Positions 54,144 to 64,000 of a DNA stretch of 64,000 nucleotides are shown here, piece after piece (positions within the stretch are counted from its first letter, which is position 1; every line of letters begins with the position of its first letter). Under the pieces are notes generated by a model. It was given only the letters and a program-made list of their open reading frames with translations, ran no database searches and was not told where the DNA came from. The translations under genes and the position numbers were made by a program. The stretch covers positions 20,894,001 to 20,958,000 of the forward strand of contig OZ038526.1 in NCBI GenBank assembly GCA_964036665.1, given 5' to 3'. The stretch comes from Gordius sp. MW1. Its lineage: Eukaryota; Nematomorpha; Gordioida; Gordea; Gordiidae.

Positions 54144-57100
54144 CTAACTTGCTGGTGGTAAAAGTTTTTGCGCTTTTAAGATTTTAGCTTTGGGCTTAAG
54201 TTGTGAAAGACTGTCATTTTGGGGACCATGTTTAAATAACTTGTGTTTCGCCAGGCCCCGGGCAGTCTTAGTAATCTGTCCGCACTCCTCGCATAAGGCT
54301 GGGGGAGGTTCCTTTTCCATTCCTATTTCAAAATAAAACTATCATTTGAAAACAGGTTACTATATAATTAAGCAAGATTGACCAGTAGCCTATAATATAA
54401 CATATTTTAGACTGGATGAGTTCATGGTTTAACAAATCCATTGTTCACATTAAAATTTAATATATATACATAACCTATAAATTTTGCCTTTTCTCCGCTA
54501 AAGCTCATATCTAAAAAGTATTTCATATATTTATAAGACAACAGGTAAATATCTCTTCACGTTAAACTCGGGCCTTCGGCCCTCGTGGGAAGGGGGAGAA
54601 GGGAAGGGAAGAGGGGAAGGGAAGGGAAGAGGGGAAGGGAAGGGGGGACGACTCATCTGTACTTCGTATAAATGTATCATATTTGCTATGCAATTTATGG
54701 GTGAGAAAGGTGGGAAGGGGCGAGAATGCCTATAGGGGGGTATTAAATGCCTAATGATTAATTAATTATTTATACAAATTTTCCATTATAGGCAAAATGT
54801 AATATAGGCAAAATGTAATATAGGCAAGGGTTAGGGTTAGATTTAGTGTTTGCTTCTAGTTGCGTATTACATTAGTTTTTATGGCCTTTAGTGATTATGG
54901 GTCTAACAAACTTTATATTATAAAACAACACAATGTTAATTTGCAGAATTGTTGGGAGAATTTTTTGTTGAATTTGAACAATTTTTAATTAAAAAAATCA
55001 AAAATTTGGCCAATGGTCACTTTTTCTCTATTGGTCAGTACCAACAGATACTCTATAAGTCAATGATAGCCAAAAAAAACGGAAAAAAAAAATTTTGATG
55101 CTCACTTTGGCCAATGGTCATTTTTTTCCATTGGTCAGCAGCCAGCACACGGTAAAAGTGGATATAAATTCATAAGAGTAAAAAAACGAAAAAAAAATTT
55201 TCGAATCACATTTTGGCCAATGGTCATTTTTTTCCATTGGTCAGCAGCCAGGACACGGTAAAAGTGGATATAAATTCATAATAGTCAAAAAAAAACGAAA
55301 AAAAAGTTTTCGAATCACATTTTGGCCAATGGTCATTTTATTCCATTGGTCAGCAGCCAGCGGACGGCCAAAAAGTCATAATAGCAATGGTAGTAACAGG
55401 AACAATCATAATAGTCAAAAAAAAACGAAAAAAATAATTTCGATTCACATTTTGGCCAATGGTCATTTTTTCCATCGGTCAGGAACCAGCGGACGGCCAA
55501 AAAGTCATAATAGCAATGGTAGTAACAGGAACAATCATAATAGTCAAAAAAAACGAAAAAAATAATTTCGATTCACATTTTGGCCAATGGTCATTTTTTT
55601 CATTGGTCAGCAGCCAACGGACGGCCAAAAAGTCTTATTATCAATGATAGTAACAAGAACAATCAGAAGAGTCAAAAAAACTCCGGGATTCTAACCCAAA
55701 AACTAGTTAAATTGCATAGCAATTAGAAGTAAACAACTTTTATTTATGTTTATTATATAACATTGGTCAGCAGCCAGCGGACGGCCAAAAAGTCATAATA
55801 GCAATGGTAGAAACAGGAACAATCATAATAATCAAAAAAAACGAAAAAAATAATTTTGATTCACATTTTGGCCAATGGTCATTTTTTTCATTGGTCAGCG
55901 GCCAGCGGACGGCCAAAAATTCTTATTATCAATGATAGTAACAAGAACAATCATAAGAGTCAAAAAAACTCCGGGATTCTAACCCCAAAACTAGTTAAAT
56001 TGCATAGCAATTAAAAGTAAACAACTTTTATTTATGTTTATTATATAACTAGTTAAATTGCATAGCATAAAAAGTAAACAACTTTTATCTATGTTTATTA
56101 TATAACAAAAACTAGTTAAATTGCATAGCAATTAAAAGTAAACAACTTTTATTTATGTTTATTATATAACTAGTTAAATTGCATAGCAATTAAAAGTAAA
56201 CAACTTTTATTTATGTTTATTATATAATAGATAATTTAACAAATCTTATATATAACACACCGAGGGAGAGAGAGATGAGGGGTGGGGCACCTCTTATGCA
56301 TGAGATAGAGATGAGGGGTGGGGCACCTCTTTCTCATGCATAGCAATTAAAAAGCGATAACCTAATATACCCAATGCAAATAGATAGGGAGGACAACGGA
56401 CAACGGACGGACAACGGACGGACAACCAAAAACGAGCCCATAAATTGCATAGCAATTAATAAAAGTAATTTTTGTTTTTGCCATTATGATGCAACCATAG
56501 ACTATATAGACTGCTCATCAACGCACAAAATGTGTACTTCTTTTCCACCATTTTGATGTGAAGATGGTAAAGTGGTGATCATATAGAAATGAGTAATTTT
56601 CGCGAATCAAATAATCTTAAAAAGGTAAATAAAAAATATTGAACTGGGTAGATATGAAAAACAGCATTTTAAAATAAATATAATTTAAAAAATACATAAA
56701 AACTAAAAACCGATTAAAGTTGTTTAATAATAGAGCGCCATCAATATTTTGTATAATATTACATCAATATTTTGTATAATATTAATTTATTGACGTACGT
56801 TTTAATGTATAAACAAGTGAGGAAGGTAAATTGACTGTTATAGGGCAAAATTACATGGTTAAAATACACAAGTTGCACTCTCAAAATGGATGAAAATTTG
56901 ATACACAAATAACCATATGCCATGAGCAGTCTATCTAGTCTATGGATGCAACATTATAAACAATTATATCCCTCCTATATCATATTCTTATAATAATAAG
57001 CGCCATATCAAATCTTTCATAAAAAACAAATATTTTTAAACCATTAGGCAGTTCTAATACTTATTTGAATAATTAAAATCAAAAAAAAATTTATTATACC

Positions 57101-60100
57101 CAAATTATCGTCTGCTTTATTCTCGGCCTCTACTTTTTTCTTTCCCACCTTCGCCTCTTTCGTTTTGGTCTTTTTCGCTTTTACTACGGGTTTAGAAGTC
57201 ACAAATTTTTTATAACTCGTTGGCATAGGTTCCCCAGGATGGGCCGTTTGATGGTGTAGCTCTAATTCAATGAAAAAACGAAATCTCACATCTTTCTCCG
57301 TATCTCCGTTATTACTAACTCCACGAAGGTCATCCTCGTCATCTAATCCTATCTCCTGGTCTTCATCTTGTTTTTGAGTTTCTTTGTTTTTTTCGCTTCG
57401 ACAAATGTTACAAAAATAGTTGAACGTTTCCCCTTCCTCCTCCTGGACTTTGGGTGGCGCGTGATTTTTAACCACCTTCAGGTGAAGTTTCAGCTCGGAT
57501 TCGTTTTGGAATCGACGGTCGCAGTAATGACAGGGAGTAGTCAAGACGTCGGAGTGCACTTGTGAAGATAAATGACGGTTGAGAGTGAAGGTATCGGGAA
57601 ATCGAGATTCGCATAAATGGCATTCGTGATCCCTCCGACCATCGTGATTGATTTGCACGTGACGAGTCAAGGCACATTTGGCAGTGTATGAGCGACGACA
57701 TATATGGCACTCGTATTTTTTCACCAACTTAAAGGCTCCATTAACCACGGTCGCGTCTTCCTCCTTGACCTAGAAAACCATCATCAGCTTTTAGAATCAA
57801 AAAATTTCCCCATTTTCACCAATTGTATATCAATTTCAAAATTTTATCTAAAGTGATTATAACACTTTGCTTCAAACTTCAAAACCATCCTATAACATTT
57901 TACTCATGTTACAAATAAAAATCCTCCTTACTTACATGGTCAGTTGTGTAATGCGGTCCCCGAATGCTGTGAAAAGTTTTAAAATGACGCGTCAAGGAAG
58001 GGATGGAGGTGAAGGATTTATCACAGCCGGGAGCGGGGCAGGGCTGAGTCGCGACTAAACTATTATGAGCCCGTTTCACGTGCATGTCTCGGCCAATCTT
58101 AGTGCAATAGCCCTGACGGCAAGTCGGACAAAAGAATGATTTCACGCTCATGTGAACGTCTTTAACGTGTCGCCCCAGCGCTTCCGCCGAAGCGAATGAC
58201 GGCCGAAACGGAAGCTGCTTATCTTCTAATTCCTGTTCGTTTTCGTGATTCCCGTCAACCGAAAGTTGATGATCGATCGAATCATGGACTTCCGGTTTGT
58301 CGTCGGTAGTGCCCGTGGGGCAATGGTGACAAACGAAGCGAGGCAAGCTATAGGATTGGGGACCGGTTCGGGCGCGGTGTGGATGCTTATACTTAACGTG
58401 CCTGTAATAATGGACTTGATGCTTGAAAACTGCTCCGCACTCACGACATTCGTAGCCACGCGTATCCACTTTCAGACTGGGAGTCAATTCTATTACGGGA
58501 GCCGCATCCGTATTTATCATGCCCCGGCCATTTAATCCGGCCATCGACATGAGTTGGTCGTAATGCTGGGCTTTGATGTGGTAGATTAGCCAACTTTTTA
58601 TCGCAAAACGATGGGCTACTCCTTTGCCTGCGAGCAAAATATATCAAGAAAACTGAAATTATAAAACTTTTTTAAATAAGGGCATAAAAAACTTAGCAAA
58701 ACGCCAAAATAAACTTGGCAAATAAAATTTATTTTTCTTACCTTCGACTTGTTCAGAAGGGCACAAGGGACATTGATATCTGTTGATTGTCAAGTGCGAC
58801 ATCGTAATGTGATTCATGAGGATGTATTTATTTGAAAATCTTTCTCCACAAAATTTGCACCTTTAATTAAGAAAATTAATTATTTACATCAACATTTGAG
58901 GGTTGATTGGGGAATAAAATTTATAATATTTTTTAATAAATTGTGGTCAAATATTTTTGCAAAATTATTACATTGACAGCTAAAAAACCTAAATTATTTT
59001 TTAATGGATGGGTTACATTTTTATTACTAACATTTGGAAATTAAATAGAAATTAATATGGCAATTGACGTATAAAAGCTAACATATTATTCCATAGGGTA
59101 TAGATTTAAAAGATAAAGAAAGGCATTAGGATTAAATTTCAAAAAAATTATTTGTAAAATCATAATTTTTAGGTCAAATATTTAAAATTCATGGTAGAGA
59201 TTTAAGAATTCCTTAATTATACTTTTAGTTAATACATTTACAAAATCCTAATTCCATAATATCTAAGTTCAACATTAAAATGTTTAAATAAAATCAAACC
59301 TAAATTACTTATTCTGATTTATAAAACAATTTTCAGATTAATTTCAAATAAAAGCAAAAAACCTCTATTTTCTGGGGGTTAAAAAATCTAATTTCTACAT
59401 ACAAAATTTTGGTTCCAAAATATGTACTACTTGCAGGGCCTCAGTTTCAAATGAACTGCTTCGTAATGTTCTTTAAGTTTGTGTGGTTTGGCAAATCTAA
59501 TACCACACATGTCACATTTGTATTTTAAAGGTCTTACGTAATCTTTTTTTACCCATGGTTTTTTATTTACCTTTCTAACTTGAGAGCCCTTATATTGGTC
59601 TAATATAAAATACAATTTTATAATCTTAATTTAAAAATTATTTATGACTAATAAACATAAAATTTTATAAAATTACTATAAATAACTTCTCAGGGTAGTT
59701 AAAAATAGGCTGGCCAACTTTATTTTTAATTTAGGTCAATTTAACAGTTTGGTTATATAAAAAACAAAAATATCGGGTAGAGATATTTAAAACAAATTCT
59801 AATTTGATTATATACCTCTTGCTCAGATTTCTACATAAAACTCTATGAAAATTCATTTTATATTATTAGCACAGATCATAGGGTATATACAACCTTTTTA
59901 ACCACAATCTAGTCTAAAATATAAAATACCTGAGTTATGCTTGGATTTTGAAATTTTTTGGATAAAAGAATATTTCAGGGTCTCTTGCAATGTAGGATGA
60001 TTGGTGTGGATAAAATGCTGGTGTATTTTTAGGTCACTCATAAGGCTAAATGTTTTGTGACATATTAGACAAATTTTGAGCTTATTGTAATGACCTACAA

Positions 60101-60206
60101 CATTATATAAGTCTGGACGAGTTTGATTAGAAGATGTAGATGTGCCATCATAATCTATTAGCCTTTCTAATTTTACAGAGCAATCTTTAAGTTGGTGTTT
60201 CTCTAT
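54144..60206 (-). CDS. Multi-C2H2 zinc-finger protein, six 3' exons
   Basis: Exons in transcription order: 60206-59930, 59599-59431, 58860-58742, 58627-57936, 57769-57100, 54322-54144. All junctions are GT-AG and keep frame, giving 701 residues; the start codon is upstream and unseen. About 13 fingers: e.g. CLICHKTF...HQHFIH, CDMCGIRF...HYEAVH, CKFCGERF...HITMSH, CRECGAVF...HVKYKH, CPTCRQGY...HVKRAH, CPAPGCDKSF...HFKTFH, CHICRRSY...HVQINH, CHLCESRF, CHYCDRRF and last CEECGQITKT...HKLFKH. Two fingers have long inserts (CHHCPTGTTDD..., CNICRSEK...). Lysine-rich linker KKTKTKEAKVGKKK before the last intron suggests nuclear, DNA-binding function; target unknown. Stop at 54146-54144; poly(A) signal AATAAA at 54067-54062. 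Confidence 0.85.
54568..55690 (-). repeat. Satellite array, reverse arm of an inverted pair
   Basis: Reverse complement of the 52690-53815 array, including the C/T-rich tail and (ttaggg)2. The arms are ~1.1 kb with ~750 bp between them, and that gap holds the last exon of the zinc-finger gene. Confidence 0.8.
55691..56460 (-). repeat. ~60-bp tandem repeat and ttgcatagcaa-type segment
   Basis: Four to five units of aactagttaaattgcatagc / aacttttatttatgtttatt with spacing of ~60 bp (55988-56228), another array unit at 55760-55980, then the reverse of 30825-31040 including acaacggacggacaacgg. Confidence 0.75.
56496..56944. mobile_element. hAT MITE with CATAGACTA ends and 8-bp TSD
   Basis: Ends CATAGACTATATAGACTGCT and AGCAGTCTATCTAGTCTATG; exact flanking GATGCAAC (56488-56495, 56945-56952). 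449 bp, non-coding, inside the last intron of the zinc-finger gene. Relatives: 33120-33333, 34425-34735, 44940-45222. Confidence 0.9.
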
Positions 60207-60300
60207 CTAATAAAAAGTTCTAAAATTAATAAACAATAGTTTAGTTGCTAAAATCTCAGCTTAATCATACAACAACTCACTCATACTATTTTAAAAAATC

Positions 60301-60648
60301 TAGCTTAGTTCAATAAGTGGAATTAGATTAAATAGGATTATCCATAAAACAGTAAATAATTACAAGACTTTATAATCAGACTACAGCTAATAAGGTATTA
60401 ACAAAAATGTATAGCATATAATAACTGTAAAAAATAGTTTTACCAATGCCTTACTAAGACGCATATTAATAATTTAGCTTAGTTCAATAAGTGGAATTAG
60501 ATTAAATAGGATTATCCATAAAACAGTAAATAATTACAAGACTTTATAATCAGACTACAGCTAATAAGGTATTAACAAAAATGTATAGCATATAATAACT
60601 GTAAAAAATAGTTTTACCAATGCCTTACTAAGACGCATATTAATAATT
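60301..60648. repeat. Exact tandem duplication, 174-bp unit
   Basis: 60301-60474 is repeated base for base at 60475-60648 (starts tagcttagttcaataagtgg). Lies upstream of the first visible exon of the zinc-finger gene. Very recent, or an assembly error. Confidence 0.9.
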
Positions 60649-60857
60649 TGATTTGGGTGCATCCAGTCTAATTTTTGTATGCATGAATCAAAAATTCGGA
60701 TCATATGAAATATTTAATTTGAACCTGTAAATATATGGATATTATAACATATTTTAATTATATAGTATCAAATAAATTAGATTTAATTGTTAATAATATT
60801 AATAGTTAATAGTTAATGAACATGTGTTACCATCACTGGTTTAATGTGTATATATAG

Positions 60858-61670
60858 CAGAGGTCAGAAATGCCCGGCCCGGCCCGCTGCCCGGCCCGCC
60901 CGGCCCGGCCCACGGGCCGGGCCGGGCCGGGCAACTGTCTTAAGTTTTACTTTTCGGACGGGCCCGGGCGGGCACGCTGATAAGATTCGGGCAATTCGGG
61001 CATGCCAAAAATTTTATCAAATTGATTTTCCTCGAAAAAAGAAAAATTCGCTTATAAACAATTTTGGGCCATAATAAATTTGACTAGATTTTTTTCTATC
61101 GCTTAAATCCTTATCGTACGTTTATATAATGTCCTAAATCCTAATTTTAACTTCTTCAGAATTAAATTTTATTTAATTTCGAATAAATTAGTTTAACTGG
61201 TTTATCTCAAGATCAAAAATTATTATTTTTCATACTATATTATAAAAGATTTGTTCTGATCAATATGTCTTTATTTAATGCTTATTTTGTAATAGTGGTT
61301 AAAAGATTTTGGGATTGTAATTTCTAGTCACGGGCAAATTTTATTAATAAGGCCGGGCAACTCTAATGGTTTGGGCATGGCTGAGCGGACACTTAGAAGG
61401 GTTCAGGCGGGGAATTTAGTTAAAAATTTAGACCGGGCCGGGTTTGGGCAGAAAAATTTTAACAAATCCGACCTCTGTTTGCGACCTCACAAATTCGGGA
61501 CTAACGGGCAAATTTAATATTTCGGGCCGGGCAATTCGGGCAGCTTTAACGATTCGGGCGGGCCCGGGCGGACACTTAGATGGGTTCGGGCGGGCTCGGG
61601 CGGGCAGATTAATTATGAAATCGGGCCGGGCCGGGTTCGGGCTGAAAAATTCTAACAAATCTGACCTCTG
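60858..61670. mobile_element. hAT MITE with GC-rich ends, copy 2
   Basis: CAGAGGTCAGAAATGCCCGG to AATCTGACCTCTG; exact 8-bp duplication ATATATAG (60850-60857, 61671-61678). Ends match 16318-17243, but the transposase fragment is replaced by ~250 bp of AT-rich sequence. ORFs over the GC-rich ends are not coding. Confidence 0.9.
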
Positions 61671-61816
61671 ATATATAGCATAATTATAGTTAGAGTAAGG
61701 CTATAAAACGTTTATAATTATATTTAATGTTATATAAAACATTTCAATTACATTGTAACAAATAAACTAGATTAAACTGTTAATAATAATAATAGTTAAT
61801 AAAAGAACATGTGTTA

Positions 61817-62224
61817 TATGGTTACACTAACCTTTCTTATTTGAATATAATTACTTGGAATTATATCTTTACATAGGAAAGATATTAACCTTCTAGTTAA
61901 TTTGAATAAAGCAACTTGATCGTTCGAAGAACTTAACCTTTCTTATTTGAATATACTTACTTGGAATTATATCTTTACATAGGAAAGATATTAACCTTCT
62001 AGGTAATTTGAATAAAGCAACTTGATCGTCCGAAGAACTTAACCTTTCACAACCCTCACTGTTCATATATCTTAACCTTATTATTTGACCACTAATAATA
62101 ATTTAAATAACCCCGATAGGTGTATATAATCAAGATGTTATAAATAAATAGATTCATTATTTATTTTGAATCATTTTTATTTTGGGTTATAATAAAGCTA
62201 AAGTAGAGAACATATTTCTCTACA
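61817..62224 (+). mobile_element. Solo LTR (fossil), family of 19486-23169
   Basis: TATGGTTACACTAACC to TTTCTCTACA with GTTA on both sides (61813-61816, 62225-62228). Contains an internal ~110-bp tandem duplication (starting near 61828 and 61937). Confidence 0.8.
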
Positions 62225-62589
62225 GTTACTATCAATTGGTTCAATTTGTATATATAGCATATGAAAAGCTAAAGTAATGCTATAAAACGTTGTTATACAT
62301 TTTATATCTGTTATAATATGTATCTTATATAACTAACATATAACAATAGTTAATGATATATATAAAATGAATAGATATTATCACTTGTGCATATTCTATC
62401 TGTTGTAATATCTATGGGATTTAACATATAATAATAGTTATTCTATGTATAAAATAAATAAATATTATCACTAATGTGTTTAATGTACAATATAGTATAA
62501 GTAAAATAAGCTTAATACAATAAAACATACTATTGTTACATTTAAAAATAAATAGTGTGTAAAATAATGTATGAAAGTAGTTAAAAAAG

Positions 62590-62937
62590 TATGGCTACAC
62601 TAACCTTTCTTATTTGAATATACCTCTTGGAATTATATCGTTACCTAGGAAAGAATTTAACCTTCTAGGTAATTTGAATAAAGCAACTCGCTCATCAGTT
62701 ACCTAGGCAAAAACTTAACCTATATTATTTGAATATATAAACTCGATCGATGGTTACCTATTCATACAACTTAACCTTTATTATTCGAGCATTCACAACC
62801 CTCACTATTCATATTCTTAACCTTATTATTTGACCACTAATTATAATTTAAATAACCCCGATAGTTGTGTATATAAACAAGACGTTTTAAATAAATTCAT
62901 TCACTTAAATCATTTGTAGAGAACATATTTCTCTACA
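62590..62937 (+). mobile_element. Solo LTR (fossil), same family
   Basis: 348 bp, TATGGCTACACTAACC to TTTCTCTACA. Flanks aaag / aagg nearly match. About as long as the 3' LTR at 22822-23169. Confidence 0.75.
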
Positions 62938-63330
62938 AAGGATAAATATTTTAAAAGTTCTTGTTATGTTATGTTAGAATTAGCAAGAATCAACTTAGAC
63001 AATTTATTTGTATAATGTTAGCTGATATAGGATTTAATTATTGATAATAAACATAATTATGTCCTAGTCAACTTTAATAACGTCTATTGCCACATTTATC
63101 TTTAGTATCGGGAAACTTAAATGAGTATGGCTGATCTGTTAAGTATTTAAAGGTTAAAATTTTCTTGCGTTACTTTTATAGAACTTTCTCATATTTAAAA
63201 CGTGAATATTATATATGCTATCTTTTAATATATACCCAGTAGTATTAAAAGATTATTTAAAGCCGTTCCAAACAATTTATATGTTGGAGCTTGTAATACC
63301 ATCAAAAGTAATTCAAATTAATTTTGACAG

Positions 63331-63440
63331 GAGACATATGGGCAAAAGATTTTTTAGAGCGTGAAATTGAAACGTTTAATAATAAAGATCATTTACTATT
63401 GGCATGCAACCAATATAGTAAAGACATTCCAAAATATTTG
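63331..63440 (+). CDS. Unrecognised exon-like ORF
   Basis: Preceded by an acceptor (aattttgacag) and followed by a donor (GTGAGA). The only open frame reads DIWAKDFLEREIETFNNKDH, then LLLACNQYSKDIPKYL. Composition is protein-like, with a helical look and a clean codon phase, but I cannot place the family. No partner exons found; the gene would extend off the window or be a relic. Confidence 0.35.
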
Positions 63441-63711
63441 GTGAGATGATTTAATTTTCCTTAAATATACAATTAAGTCTAATAAATAATATAAGATGGT
63501 CTATGAGTTAATATAAAACACATGCAGCGCAAAATATTAACATATTTTCAAGCTTGTATTTAAAAATTAAACAAATTTTATTTATTATTGTAGATCAATT
63601 TCATCATATAACGGGGCATCGTGACATTAGAGATGGCATCAACACATGAAAATAGGGGCATAGGGTTAGATACATTTGTATATTAAGCTATAAGACGATT
63701 TATATTATATT

Positions 63712-64000
63712 TTATAGAAGCGTATTATTATTTGTTTCATACACTCTCTTGCCCTGAGAGATGTGTAGCAAATCAACATTAGTTTTTTCTTGCAGGCCTT
63801 GCAGGAAATCAACAAACATGTATATAGTAGGGTGGATTTGTTTAAGCCCACTTCTAAGGGCATTATGAAATCCTTCCAGGTGGTTGTTGGTACGGGGCCC
63901 CTCTGCATCGAGCCTTTGCCACATATCATAGGGGAGAAAGGGGTCCCTCCCAAGCCCAATCCAGGTATTGTGGATGTACAAAAAAAAATTCTCAATTTCT
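63712..64000 (-). CDS. MULE-type transposase C-terminal end (partial)
   Basis: Minus frame reads YIHNTWIGLGRDPFLPYDMW, then QRLDAEGPRTNNHLEGFHNA, LRSGLKQIHPTIYMFVDFLQ. 'RTNN..EGFHN.L......HP.IY.F...L' is the end of Mutator-like transposases, often found with FLYWCH zinc fingers. It stops at 63712 and runs off the right edge; the frame is open throughout. Confidence 0.75.
   Translation of the reverse strand, partial: EIENFFLYIHNTWIGLGRDPFLPYDMWQRLDAEGPRTNNHLEGFHNALRSGLKQIHPTIYMFVDFLQGLQEKTNVDLLHISQGKRVYETNNNTLL

Noticed and set aside
57368-57565. Plus-strand ORFs opposite the zinc-finger exons (also 57867-58058, 58245-58535)
   Set aside because: Shadows of coding exons on the other strand.

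Overview
This is a metazoan nuclear window: three genes have spliced GT-AG introns, the base composition is very AT-rich, and most of the length is transposon debris. The protein families (a MIER-type corepressor, a KLHL10-type kelch protein, a multi-C2H2 zinc-finger protein) and the repeat mix point to an invertebrate animal; nothing seen fixes a lower taxon. Layout. 1-4335: an old AP-endonuclease LINE on the minus strand, split by a hAT-like non-autonomous element (470-2045) and a Ty3/Gypsy-like fragment (2994-3604). 4370-10300: arrays of a ~110-130 bp repeat, broken by a 3.2-kb reverse-transcriptase element (4805-7981) whose ends and 8-bp target duplication look like those of a cut-and-paste hAT transposon. 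12327-12903: a PIF/Harbinger-like MITE with a palindrome nested in it. 16318-19394: two hAT elements with transposase remnants. 19486-23169: an LTR-element fossil into which two other elements inserted. 23821-43115 (+): a complete-looking MIER1-type gene of 11 coding exons, rebuilt exon by exon with every splice phase agreeing; its long introns hold LINE, MITE, hAT and foldback repeats. 44037-49563: two oppositely oriented copies of an element carrying a tRNA-like segment, plus a MULE-like MITE. 51691-52588: a KLHL10-type 3' gene end (+) abutting an RPA1-like OB-fold fragment (-). 54144-60206 (-): six in-frame exons (701 residues) of a C2H2 zinc-finger gene whose last exon lies beyond an intron filled with inverted satellite arrays. 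60858-62937: a hAT MITE and two solo LTRs. 63331-63440: an exon-like ORF that I cannot name. 63712-64000 (-): the end of a MULE transposase. The genes do not form a pathway: MIER is a nuclear HDAC-recruiting corepressor, the zinc-finger protein is a probable DNA-binding factor, and the kelch fragment looks broken. Most of the window records nested insertions, at least nine of them dated relative to one another by exact 8-bp target duplications. The strongest candidate for something undescribed is the 4805-7981 element and its internally different relative at 19663-20846.
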